From NCBI RefSeq assembly GCF_036178145.1, contig NZ_CP108067.1, forward strand, positions 1,488,001-1,552,000: a DNA stretch of 64,000 bases. Reading direction: 5' to 3'. The DNA comes from Streptomyces sp. NBC_00273. Lineage in GTDB: Bacteria > Actinomycetota > Actinomycetes > Streptomycetales > Streptomycetaceae. The notes under the pieces were generated by a model. It made no database searches. It saw only the letters and a list, made by a program, of their open reading frames with translations, and was not told the DNA's origin. The position numbers and the translations under genes were made by a program. This document shows, one piece after another, positions 16,743 through 24,052 of this stretch (positions are counted from its first letter, which is position 1; each line of letters starts with the position of its first letter).

Positions 16743-17510
16743 TTACCGGTACGGGTCGAAGGGGATGCCCGCCGGCTTGGCCTCCGCCAGGTGGGAGGCG
16801 AAGGAGCCGTCCTTCAGGCCGAAGTGCGCGCTGCCGAAATCGGCCTGCGTGAGCTTGTCCCGCACGGTCGCCGGGTAGCCCGACCAGCCGACGAGGGTGG
16901 GGAACTGCCAGGCGCGGCGGTGGTTCTCGGGCGGTTCGTCGTTGGTGTTCGCGGCGCGGAAGCAGTGCGTGCCGATGCCGTCCTTGTGGTAAACGATCTT
17001 GGGGTGGTTGCCGTCCCAGCGGATCTGGTCGCGCGAGTGGATGTTGAAGTCCCCGTGGGCGGAGGTCGCGACGTACTTGGCCTCGTTGCCCTGGATCCAC
17101 ACGACCACGTGCTCCCAGTCGTGCCGGTGGCCGCCGAGCTCGATGCCGGGCAGGGCCTGGTCCTTCTCGAAGTAGAGCGCGTACATGACGGCGCACCAGC
17201 CGTTGTTGCAGGCCCAGCGGGAGTAGCCGTTGGTGTTCTCGAGGTCCGAGGCGTCCCGGCAGCTGCCGTTGAGGGCGCCGGTGGGCTTCAGTCCGCCGTT
17301 CAGCACCCCGCTCGCGCTGATGGCGGGCGTCGGGTAGCAGCCGTCGGTGTCGTAGTCGTACGCGGGCTGATAGGTCAGCTCGATCGCCTCGGCCCTACCG
17401 GGGAGCGCCGGGGGCGGCGCCGCGAAGGCCACTTGGGGCACGGCGACGACCACCGCGAGGGCAGCACCGACGACGACCATCGATCTCCGGATGTGACGGT
17501 TCGTCCGCAA
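16743..17510 (-). CDS. Secreted NPP1 family (Nep1-like) protein
   Basis: A 255-residue protein with a signal peptide (MRTNRHIRRS, hydrophobic core, cleavage near AFA-AP at about 30) and an NPP1 domain. The diagnostic heptapeptide GHRHDWE is present at about residues 127-133, and YALYFEKDQ, AVMYA and a Cys pair around the GYSRWACNNGWC region are also in place. NLPs bind plant sphingolipids and can lyse eudicot cells; the role in soil bacteria is unclear. The start is a TTG at 17510 with AGGAGG six bases upstream, which puts the signal peptide at the N-terminus; upstream in-frame codons look non-coding. It is monocistronic and ends at a bidirectional terminator. Confidence 0.9.
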   Translation of the reverse strand: MRTNRHIRRSMVVVGAALAVVVAVPQVAFAAPPPALPGRAEAIELTYQPAYDYDTDGCYPTPAISASGVLNGGLKPTGALNGSCRDASDLENTNGYSRWACNNGWCAVMYALYFEKDQALPGIELGGHRHDWEHVVVWIQGNEAKYVATSAHGDFNIHSRDQIRWDGNHPKIVYHKDGIGTHCFRAANTNDEPPENHRRAWQFPTLVGWSGYPATVRDKLTQADFGSAHFGLKDGSFASHLAEAKPAGIPFDPYR

Positions 17511-17702
17511 AACAGGCCTCCTGGCCGACCGGATGCGAGGGGGGTGGGTGCGCCGCGGCGGAACACCGCCGACCGACGCGCCGCGAGCATCATTCGCGAA
17601 CCGGGGCGACACGGCAAGGGGCCGGACAGACTCCGTTCCTTGCATGCCGAAGGGCCGGGAAAGCCTCGTACACAAGGAATTTGACGGAATGTCAGGGATG
17701 TG

Positions 17703-18203
17703 TCATGGACTACCGGGCCCATCGGTGGTCGCGGGGCAGTCGTGCGGGTGGGGCGGGGGGCCCACGACGTTGAGGACGGGGTCCTTCCCGTCCGATACGT
17801 CGAAGACGAAGAGGACGCCGGAGGGCGTGGCCTGGATCGAGCACTGGTTGCCGAAGGTCAGGGGTTCGTAGGGCTTCCAGGCGCAACCGGCGCGGTCAAG
17901 GGATTCGGTCACGTCGGCGTAGTCGGGCTTGCCCGGGAAGGCCTCCCTGCCGACCAGTCCGATGGGAAGGTGGATGACATCGCGCCAGGTCTGGAGGCAG
18001 ATCAGGACGACCTGCTGGCAGCGGCAGACGCTGAGTTCGAGGTCGTCGTAGGCGAACAGGCGCGGCCATGACCGACGCTTCCCGATGGTCACTTCCCAGG
18101 GCTCGCCGAGCGCTGCGGTGACCGCGCCCCAGGGTGCACCGTTCGAGACCGGCCCCAGACGCCCCGATCGTGCGAGTTCCGTCAGGACGTCGAGCAGCTC
18201 CAT
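17703..18203 (-). CDS. Conserved protein of unknown function
   Basis: A 166-residue soluble protein with no family I recognise. It opens with a helical segment MELLDVLTELARSGRLG followed by W-G-x-V-x-x-x-L-G-E-P-W, a pattern seen in small Streptomyces proteins related to SUKH/Imm-type immunity folds, and then beta-rich sequence with FAYDDLELSVC and a run of Cys residues (about 64, 68, 86). The tail is Pro/Gly/His-rich. No signal or membrane segment. It faces the SUKH gene head to head 150 bases away, so the two may be an orphan immunity pair, but that is inference. Start chosen at the ATG at 18203, where coding-type codon use begins. Confidence 0.65.
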   Translation of the reverse strand: MELLDVLTELARSGRLGPVSNGAPWGAVTAALGEPWEVTIGKRRSWPRLFAYDDLELSVCRCQQVVLICLQTWRDVIHLPIGLVGREAFPGKPDYADVTESLDRAGCAWKPYEPLTFGNQCSIQATPSGVLFVFDVSDGKDPVLNVVGPPPHPHDCPATTDGPGSP

Positions 18204-18353
18204 GGTGCGGGAGCCTGTCAGCTGCGGCGACGGGCTGTCCAACCGTTTCGGCGCGGGTGGGGCCCGGCGACGCCGGCATGCGGCGCCTTGATCGTCGCAG
18301 CTGCACGTGACTAGGTTTGCCCCTGACGAACGACGATCAAGCAGGTGGGGCGC

Positions 18354-18935
18354 ATGACGGGATGGGACGAGCTGGTGCAACTGGTCGGCCCGCCGCCGGC
18401 CCGAGAGCCGTCCCCCGACGACTGGGCCGAGGTCGAGGCCTACGTCGGCTCGTCGCTGCCCGGCGACTTCAAGAGGTTCCTCGACGCCTACGGCACCGGT
18501 GTGATCTCCGGAGAGCTGGTGGTCTTCCACCCCCGAGGGTCCAGCCCGCTCCTGGAGCGGATGCGGGACATCCACGCAAGGTTCGGCGGGTCATGGCGGC
18601 GCGACCCGGGCAGGTACCCGTTCCGGTTCCACCCCGACCCGGGCGGCCTCGTCTCCTGGGGCTACGACCACTCCGGCGACGAGCACTTCTTCTGGCCGCG
18701 CGACCCGGAACCGGACCTCTGGAAGATCGTCACGAACATCAACGGGGCCGATCCCGAGGTCTTCGACGGACCGTTCACCGACTTCGTGCTCGCCTTCGCC
18801 AAGCGCTTGCGCGACGTGGACCCGCACCACGGGATCGACCCCGACCTCGTGGAGTTCCTCGAACCGGAGGACCTGGACGAACTGGCGGGGAGCGGCGAGA
18901 TCGGTCCGGTCGAGCCGAGCTTCGAGCCGATCTGA
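18354..18935 (+). CDS. SMI1/KNR4 (SUKH) family protein
   Basis: A 193-residue protein with the SUKH pattern: W-D-E-L then WAEVEAYVGSSLPGDFKRFL, a middle FHPRG segment, SWGYDHSGDEHFFW, a beta-rich core and FTDFVLAFAKRL. SUKH proteins are small immunity or regulatory proteins, frequent as antidotes beside polymorphic toxins; no toxin is visible here. Start at the ATG at 18354 (MTGWDELVQL) with a GGTGGGG stretch just upstream; a GTG at 18345 is possible. The C-terminal ~40 residues are acidic, like other actinobacterial members. Head-to-head with the unknown 166-residue protein. Confidence 0.8.
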   Translation: MTGWDELVQLVGPPPAREPSPDDWAEVEAYVGSSLPGDFKRFLDAYGTGVISGELVVFHPRGSSPLLERMRDIHARFGGSWRRDPGRYPFRFHPDPGGLVSWGYDHSGDEHFFWPRDPEPDLWKIVTNINGADPEVFDGPFTDFVLAFAKRLRDVDPHHGIDPDLVEFLEPEDLDELAGSGEIGPVEPSFEPI

Positions 18936-19002
18936 TCGCCGGGGTCGGCGGCGCCGCCGAGCCCAGGGGCAGCCCGGCGGTCGACCTGCCCGTGCCCGCA
19001 GT

Positions 19003-19101
19003 TCAGCCGAGGGTGTTCATCAAGATGATGGCCAGGAGGTCCAGGAGGATGACGGCGATGACGACGCCGATCATGAACCAGGCCCTGCTCGATTCGTCCA
19101 T
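19003..19101 (-). CDS. 32-residue single-helix membrane miniprotein
   Basis: Reads M-D-E-S-S-R-A-W-F-M-I-G followed by an uninterrupted hydrophobic run (about residues 9-29, Val/Ile/Leu-rich with one internal Asp), ending Asn-Thr-Leu-Gly and a TGA stop. That is one membrane-spanning helix with a short acidic N-terminus. A GGGAGG lies 12 bases ahead of the ATG. The rest of the space between the SUKH and SDR genes shows no other coding signal. Such very short membrane proteins are common and usually unannotated. No function can be given. Confidence 0.5.
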   Translation of the reverse strand: MDESSRAWFMIGVVIAVILLDLLAIILMNTLG

Positions 19102-19244
19102 GCCCACGAGCCACCTCCCGATCCGGGCGTGCCGCCGCGTGCGGTCCGGGGACCGCACGCGGGACTCGTCCACCTCCGGCCATCATGACCCGGATCCGGG
19201 CGGAGCACAGGTCGGGGACCCGGTTCCCTAGGCCCTGTCGCAGA

Positions 19245-20114
19245 TCAGGCGACCCAGGTGCCGGTCATGCCGACGACCGCCGAGCCGTCCTGGTCGGCCA
19301 GCTTGGTCCCCGTGAAGTCGCGGGCCCACTGTGAGGTCTGGATGCGGAAGGCGGGCCGGTCGGCGGTGAGCGCCTCCATGACGGACTCGGCCGCGCCGGC
19401 CGGGGTCTGCGCGCCGTTCATGAACTGGCCGACCGTGCGCTCGACGTAGTGGCGCAGCGCGTCGGAGTACGGGCCGGCCGCGGCGATCCGCGCTTCGAGG
19501 TCGAGGCCGATGTTGTTCACGAACTCCGTCGCCACGGCGCCGGGCTCGATGACGGACACGCTCACGCCGACGGCGCCCGCGACGGGGGCCAGGCTCTCCA
19601 TGTACCCCTCCACGGCGAACTTCGCGGCGCAGTAGGCCTCGTTGAAGGGCTGGCCGATGACGCCGCCGACGCTGGTGACCGTGATCAGGCGTCCGCCGGT
19701 GGCCCGCAGGTGCGGCAGCGCGGCCTTGGAGACGTTCAGTACGCCGAAGAAGTTGACTTCCATGACCCCGCGGACGTCGGCGACGGATTCGAGCTCCAGG
19801 GTGCCCACGTGCCCGGCGCCCGCGTTGTTGACGACGGCGTCCAGCCGGCCGTAGTCGGCGATGACGCCTTCCACGGCGGCGGCGACGGAGGCCTCGTCGA
19901 CGACGTCGAGCTGTCGGACGTCGAGCTCGACGCCCGCCTCGACGGCGGCCTTGCGCAGCGCGTCGGCGCGGCCCGTGTCGCGCAGGGTGGCGACCGTGCG
20001 CCAGCCGGCCCGGGCGGCGGCGATCGCGGCGGCCAGGCCGATGCCGGAGGAGGTGCCGGTGATCAGGACGGTGCGGGCGGAGGTCGCGGAGGTGGCGGCG
20101 GAGGGGGTCGACAT
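19245..20114 (-). CDS. SDR family oxidoreductase
   Basis: A 289-residue classical short-chain dehydrogenase: cofactor motif TGTSSGIG, NNAG, catalytic Ser and Y-x-x-x-K (YCAAK), and the proline of IEPGAVATEF. It reduces or oxidises an alcohol/carbonyl with NAD(P). Start set at the ATG at 20114, with AAAGG seven bases upstream; a GTG at 20129 lacks a ribosome site. It is divergent from the MarR gene over an 87-base promoter with two direct repeats (20139-20181), so it is very probably repressed by that MarR protein. Substrate unknown; the C-terminal ~50 residues are the variable substrate region. Confidence 0.9.
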   Translation of the reverse strand: MSTPSAATSATSARTVLITGTSSGIGLAAAIAAARAGWRTVATLRDTGRADALRKAAVEAGVELDVRQLDVVDEASVAAAVEGVIADYGRLDAVVNNAGAGHVGTLELESVADVRGVMEVNFFGVLNVSKAALPHLRATGGRLITVTSVGGVIGQPFNEAYCAAKFAVEGYMESLAPVAGAVGVSVSVIEPGAVATEFVNNIGLDLEARIAAAGPYSDALRHYVERTVGQFMNGAQTPAGAAESVMEALTADRPAFRIQTSQWARDFTGTKLADQDGSAVVGMTGTWVA

Positions 20115-20138
20115 GGCGGGGCCTTTCACGGGGACGGT

Positions 20139-20181
20139 TTATGTGCGTGCACACACACTATAAAATTATGTGCGTGCGCAC
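20139..20181. promoter_or_regulatory. Duplicated operator in the SDR/marR divergent promoter
   Basis: Two copies of TTATGTGCGTGC(A/G)CAC at 20139-20154 and 20166-20181, starts 27 bases apart. The second contains the perfect palindrome TGCGTGCGCACGCA (20171-20184). A-T-rich TATAAAAT lies between them and can act as a -10 element. Position and symmetry suit the MarR dimer encoded next door. Confidence 0.65.
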
Positions 20182-20201
20182 GCAAGCTCTAGACTGCCGA
20201 C

Positions 20202-20690
20202 ATGCCGAAGAAGCTCACCGAATCCGAGATGCCGGCGGCCGACTACGCCTTCTACGGGCTGGTGTGGGCCGGGACGGTCATGACCGATCGCGTCGACCGG
20301 GCCCTGGTCAAAGCCCATGACCTGCCGGTGTCCTGGTTCGAGGTCATGCTGTGGCTGGCCTCCAGCCCCGAGCCGGTGCCCGCCTCCGTGCTCGGCAACA
20401 GCACCCTGCTCAGCCGCAGCCAGGTCTCCCGCGTCGTGGACGCCCTGCAGACCCGGGGCCTGGTGACCCGCACGCCTTCGGCGCGCGACGCCCGGTCGGT
20501 GGAGGTCTCCCTCACCGAGGCGGGCCGTACGGTGTTCGTCGAGGCGGACGCCACCCGGCGCGAAGCCCTGGCCCCGGTCTTCACCGAGCTCCTCGACGAG
20601 CGGGACCTGGAGGCGCTGGGCACCGTGTGGCGCAAGCTCAAGGCCGCGAAGGCGGCACAGGCCGAGCAGGCCGAGCAGCGCGCCAAGTAA
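20202..20690 (+). CDS. MarR family regulator
   Basis: A 162-residue winged-helix protein: dimerisation helix (YAFYGLVWAGTVMTDRVDRAL), helix-turn-helix (SVLGNSTLLSRSQVSRVVDALQTRG), the wing TRTPSARDARSVEVSLTEAG with the MarR signature D-x-R-x, and a C-terminal helix. MarR proteins sense phenolic or oxidative ligands and release their operator. It is divergent from the SDR gene with a duplicated operator between them. The C-terminus is a short Ala/Gln/Glu run. Its stop lies 18 bases from the end of the convergent TetR gene. Confidence 0.9.
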   Translation: MPKKLTESEMPAADYAFYGLVWAGTVMTDRVDRALVKAHDLPVSWFEVMLWLASSPEPVPASVLGNSTLLSRSQVSRVVDALQTRGLVTRTPSARDARSVEVSLTEAGRTVFVEADATRREALAPVFTELLDERDLEALGTVWRKLKAAKAAQAEQAEQRAK

Positions 20691-20708
20691 CCCCCCGAGC
20701 AGCGCCGC

Positions 20709-21353
20709 TCAGTCGGAGTGGCCGTCGGGCGTGAGGGCGGCGGCGGCCGCGAAGAGGCGGGCGCAGCGCCGCGTCATGGCCTCCGGAGTCTGCTCCGGGT
20801 GCTTGACCCACCAGCGGACCAGGGTCGCGACCAGGTCCCGCCATACGTACTTCAGCGCGTCGGCGTCCAGCGGATCGGTGGATCCGGCCGCGCGCAGCAG
20901 TTCCGCGGTGCCGCCGGCGGCGAGCCGGTCGATGGCCGCCCAGTACTCCGAGGCCCGGCGCGCGGCCTCACCGCCGGGCGGCAGGGTGGTGTCGTAGAGC
21001 ACGAACCACGCCTCCCGCTGCCCCTCCAGGGCGACGAAGATGCCGTGGAGCACGCGCAACGGCGTGTGCGGGGCGGCGGCCCCGCCCTCCTCCATGGCCG
21101 CACGGACGGTGTCCAGCAGCCGGTCCCCGACCGGGACCAGGCAGGCCACGTACAGCTCTTCCTTGGTGCCGAAGTACTGGTGCAGCAGCGTCTTGGTCAC
21201 CCCCACCCGCGCGGCGATCGCGGGGAGCGAGGCGGCCGCGTACCCGCGCGTACCGAACTCCTCCGTGGCCGCCTCCAGCATCTGTCGGCGGCGGTGCTGC
21301 CGCGGGACTCCCTTGGTGCCGGCCTTCGAGGAATGCGAGGAGGGGGTTGCCAT
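20709..21353 (-). CDS. TetR family regulator
   Basis: A 214-residue TetR protein: recognition region AATEEFGTRGYAAASLPAIA, then VGVTKTLLHQYFGTKEELY at about residues 30-65, and an all-helical ligand domain. It is divergent from an FAD-binding oxidase gene, starts 64 bases apart, with a perfect inverted repeat between them (21371-21398). It therefore probably represses both its own gene and the oxidase. Ligand unknown; given the oxidase type, a lipid or fatty-acyl compound is a fair guess. The start at the ATG at 21353 leaves a short basic N-terminal tail. Confidence 0.9.
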   Translation of the reverse strand: MATPSSHSSKAGTKGVPRQHRRRQMLEAATEEFGTRGYAAASLPAIAARVGVTKTLLHQYFGTKEELYVACLVPVGDRLLDTVRAAMEEGGAAAPHTPLRVLHGIFVALEGQREAWFVLYDTTLPPGGEAARRASEYWAAIDRLAAGGTAELLRAAGSTDPLDADALKYVWRDLVATLVRWWVKHPEQTPEAMTRRCARLFAAAAALTPDGHSD

Positions 21354-21370
21354 GGACGGATATTATCAGT

Positions 21371-21398
21371 AGGTAATTTACCGCTAGGTAAATTACCT
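21371..21398. promoter_or_regulatory. TetR operator: perfect 12-bp inverted repeat
   Basis: Arms AGGTAATTTACC (21371-21382) and GGTAAATTACCT (21387-21398) around GCTA, with no mismatch, in the 64-base gap between the divergent TetR and FAD-oxidase genes. Strikingly A/T-rich for this genome. Confidence 0.8.
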
Positions 21399-21417
21399 CG
21401 ACCCCTGGAGCGCCGCC

Positions 21418-23040
21418 ATGGCCGGCACCATCCCGCAGCCGACGCAGCCCCCGTCCCGCACCCGCTCCTGGTGGGGCTGGGGCTGGACCGACGCGCATCC
21501 CGACGACGCGGAATGCACCGCGCTCGGCGCCCTGCTCCCCGGCACCCTCAGCCACCCGCTCCCCGTGCCCCGCGTCCGCGACCTGGCCATCGCGGGCCCC
21601 GCGGCCGAACCCCCGCGGAGCCTCGCCCACCTGGTCAGCACCGACCCCGGGGACCGTGCCGCGCACGCCATGGGCAAGGCCTACCGCGACGTGGTGCGCG
21701 CCCTGCGCGGACGTCCCGGCCGCATCCCCGACCTCGTCGCCCGCCCCACGGACGACCGGGGCGTGGCCGATCTGCTGGACTGGGCCGGTGAGCGGCAGGT
21801 CGCCGTCGTCCCGTACGGCGGGGGTTCCTCGGTCTCCGGGGGCGTGGAGTACCGGGGCGATGCCCACCGGGCCGTCCTGTCCCTGGACCTGACCGCCATG
21901 GACCGCGTGCTGGAGGTCGACACCGCGGGCCGGGCGGCGCGCATCCAGGCCGGCACGCTCGGGCCGGGCCTGGAGGACCAGCTGCGGCCCCACGGCCTCA
22001 CCCTGCGGCACTTCCCGCAGAGCTTCGAGTTCTCCACGCTGGGCGGCTGGCTCGCGACCCGGGCCGGCGGCCACTACGCCACCGGCCGGACGCACATCGA
22101 CGATTTCGTCCAGTCGCTGCGCGTCGTGACCCCGGCCGGCACCAGCAGCTCGTGGCGGCTGCCCGCCTCCGGGGCGGGCCCCTCCCCCGACCGCCTGTTC
22201 CTGGGCTCCGAAGGAGCCCTCGGCGTCATCACCGAGGCTTGGGTACGCCTCCAGGAACGCCCCCGCCACAAGGCGTCCGCCGCGGTGGCGTTCACGGACT
22301 TCCAGGGCGCCCTCGGGGCGGTGCGCGCCCTCGCGCAGTCCGACCTCACCCCCGCCAACTGCCGTCTGCTGGACCCCGGCGAAGCCGCGCTCTCGGGCGC
22401 GGCGCACGACGGCAGTTCCGTACTGGTCCTGGGGTTCGAGTCGGCGGACGAACCGGTGACCGCCCGGCTCGCACGGGCCGTCGCGCTGGCCCGTTCGCAC
22501 GGCGGGCGCTGTGGCGGGACGGGCGGGGCCGGCGGACCGGAGGAGGGCCGGGACGGAGACGCGGCCGTGCGCGCCTGGCGTTCGGCGTTCCTGCGGATGC
22601 CCTACCTCCGTGACGGGCTGGCCCGGATGGGCGCGGTCGCGGAGACCTTCGAGACGGCGGCCACCTGGGACCGGATCCCGGGCCTGATCGACGAGGTGCG
22701 CAGGGAGGTCGGCGAGGCTGCGGTCAAGGCCACCGGATTCCCGGCGACCGTCAACTGCCGTCTGACACATGTATATCCGGATGGCGCGGCGCCGTACTTC
22801 ACCGTGCTCGCCGCCGGTCGGGCCGGTGACGAGGTCGCCGTCTGGGACGACCTCAAGGCCGTCGCGAGCGAGGTCCTGCACCGCCACCGGGCCACGATCA
22901 CGCACCACCACGCGGTCGGCCGAGACCACCGCCCGGGCTACGACCGCCAGCGCCCGGAGCCCTTCGCCCTCGCCCTGCGGGCCGCGAAGGGGGCCCTCGA
23001 CCCGCGCGGCATCCTCAACCCCGGTGTACTCGTGGACTGA
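21418..23040 (+). CDS. FAD-binding oxidase resembling alkyl-DHAP synthase
   Basis: A 540-residue flavoprotein. The FAD-binding PCMH domain (about 105-280) has VVPYGGGSSVSGGVEY and FLGSEGALGVITEAWVRL; the C-terminal FAD-oxidase domain has the His run ITHHHAVGRDH (about 505-515) and ends LDPRGILNPGVL. The His run with following Arg/Asp-His is the catalytic feature of alkyldihydroxyacetonephosphate synthase, which swaps an acyl for an alkyl chain in ether-lipid synthesis. No acyltransferase partner is nearby, so the true substrate may differ. Controlled, by position, by the divergent TetR protein. Its opening residues (SWWGWGWTDAHP) are typical of AGPS-like actinobacterial proteins. Confidence 0.88.
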   Translation: MAGTIPQPTQPPSRTRSWWGWGWTDAHPDDAECTALGALLPGTLSHPLPVPRVRDLAIAGPAAEPPRSLAHLVSTDPGDRAAHAMGKAYRDVVRALRGRPGRIPDLVARPTDDRGVADLLDWAGERQVAVVPYGGGSSVSGGVEYRGDAHRAVLSLDLTAMDRVLEVDTAGRAARIQAGTLGPGLEDQLRPHGLTLRHFPQSFEFSTLGGWLATRAGGHYATGRTHIDDFVQSLRVVTPAGTSSSWRLPASGAGPSPDRLFLGSEGALGVITEAWVRLQERPRHKASAAVAFTDFQGALGAVRALAQSDLTPANCRLLDPGEAALSGAAHDGSSVLVLGFESADEPVTARLARAVALARSHGGRCGGTGGAGGPEEGRDGDAAVRAWRSAFLRMPYLRDGLARMGAVAETFETAATWDRIPGLIDEVRREVGEAAVKATGFPATVNCRLTHVYPDGAAPYFTVLAAGRAGDEVAVWDDLKAVASEVLHRHRATITHHHAVGRDHRPGYDRQRPEPFALALRAAKGALDPRGILNPGVLVD

Positions 23041-23096
23041 TCGGGGTCCGTCCGTACGCCGGCCGGACGGGAGGCCGGTATCCCCGGGGACGCCCT

Positions 23097-23136
23097 GCAG
23101 GGGCCGCGGTCGTCGTACGACGGCCCCGGCCCCTGC
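23097..23136. terminator. Bidirectional terminator between the FAD-oxidase gene and the 2-MIB operon
   Basis: An 18-base stem around GTAC with two non-Watson-Crick positions; outer arms GCAGGGGCCG (23097-23106) and CGGCCCCTGC (23127-23136). It lies between convergent stops at 23040 and 23150. Confidence 0.8.
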
Positions 23137-23149
23137 GGTCCGCGGTCGG

Positions 23150-24037
23150 TCAGACGCGGTCGGCCGCGATCAGGACGTACTGGAAGGAGCCGTCCTTGTA
23201 GGACTCGATGAACGCCTCCTCGATGCCGGTGACCAGGGAGGACGTGGCCCGCAGCTCCCAGTAGGGCAGGGTCTCGGGGGTCAGGTCGATGACGGCCTGC
23301 GGTACGAGACGGTTGTCGGCCATCGCCCGCAGGTACTCCCGGCGGGAGTGGATGTTGCACTCGAAGTGCGCGTTGATCTGGGAGACCCACTTGGAGGGCT
23401 GGCCGTACTTCGGGTTCCAGCAGCCGGTGATGGTCACGTACCGGCCGCCGACCTCGAGGACGCGCGAGTGCTCCGCGAAGAGGTCGTGCAGGTCGACGTA
23501 CATGCTCGACTCGTTGTTCCACGAGCCCGCGGCCTGCCCGGTCTCGAACGGCGTGCCGAGCATGTTGCAGACCCGGGCCCGGACGTGGTCCTCGATGCCG
23601 AGTTCCTGGGCGCGCCGGTTGGCGAAGTCGGCCTGCTTGGCCGACAGGGTGACGCCCTCCACCTTGCATCCGAAGCGCTGGTGGGCCATGACCATCGAAC
23701 CGCCGCGGCCGCAACCCGCGTCGACGAGGGTGTCGTCGCGCCCGATGGGACCGAGGTGCTCAAGGAGGAGTTCGGCCTGGGCCGACTCCAGGCGGTGGAG
23801 CTCGGCGATCAGCTTCTTCTCGTATGCGCTGTCCTCGGTGTCGCCGAGGGCGGCGTGGTCGATGTCACCGATGCCGTAGTGGTGGTGGTAAAGGCCGTCC
23901 ACGTCGCCGAGACGGAGGTTCACGGGCCTGGCCTCGTGGTCCCAGTAGCGGGCGATGTCCCCCTGATAGGGAGTCGCCGGTCCGGGGATGAACACGGAGG
24001 AGGTACCGGCGGCGGCGGTGAGATCGATGCTAGTCAT
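23150..24037 (-). CDS. Geranyl diphosphate 2-C-methyltransferase
   Basis: A 295-residue SAM-dependent methyltransferase with motif I VDAGCGRGG (about 105-113) and the acidic/aromatic features of the GPP C-methyltransferase family (RYWDHEARPVNLRLGDVDGLYHHHYGIG near the start). It methylates geranyl diphosphate at C2, the first step of 2-methylisoborneol synthesis. It is the third gene of the operon shell - cyclase - methyltransferase, 15 bases after the cyclase stop. I take the ATG at 24037, which has GGGAA six bases upstream; a TTG two codons earlier is possible. It ends before a bidirectional terminator. Confidence 0.95.
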   Translation of the reverse strand: MTSIDLTAAAGTSSVFIPGPATPYQGDIARYWDHEARPVNLRLGDVDGLYHHHYGIGDIDHAALGDTEDSAYEKKLIAELHRLESAQAELLLEHLGPIGRDDTLVDAGCGRGGSMVMAHQRFGCKVEGVTLSAKQADFANRRAQELGIEDHVRARVCNMLGTPFETGQAAGSWNNESSMYVDLHDLFAEHSRVLEVGGRYVTITGCWNPKYGQPSKWVSQINAHFECNIHSRREYLRAMADNRLVPQAVIDLTPETLPYWELRATSSLVTGIEEAFIESYKDGSFQYVLIAADRV

Positions 24038-24052
24038 GAACAATTCCCATCT

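Noticed and set aside
18204..18575. N-terminal extension of the 166-residue unknown protein up to 18575
   Set aside because: The extra 124 codons overlap the SUKH gene and its promoter antisense and have non-coding composition; the ATG at 18203 is preferred.
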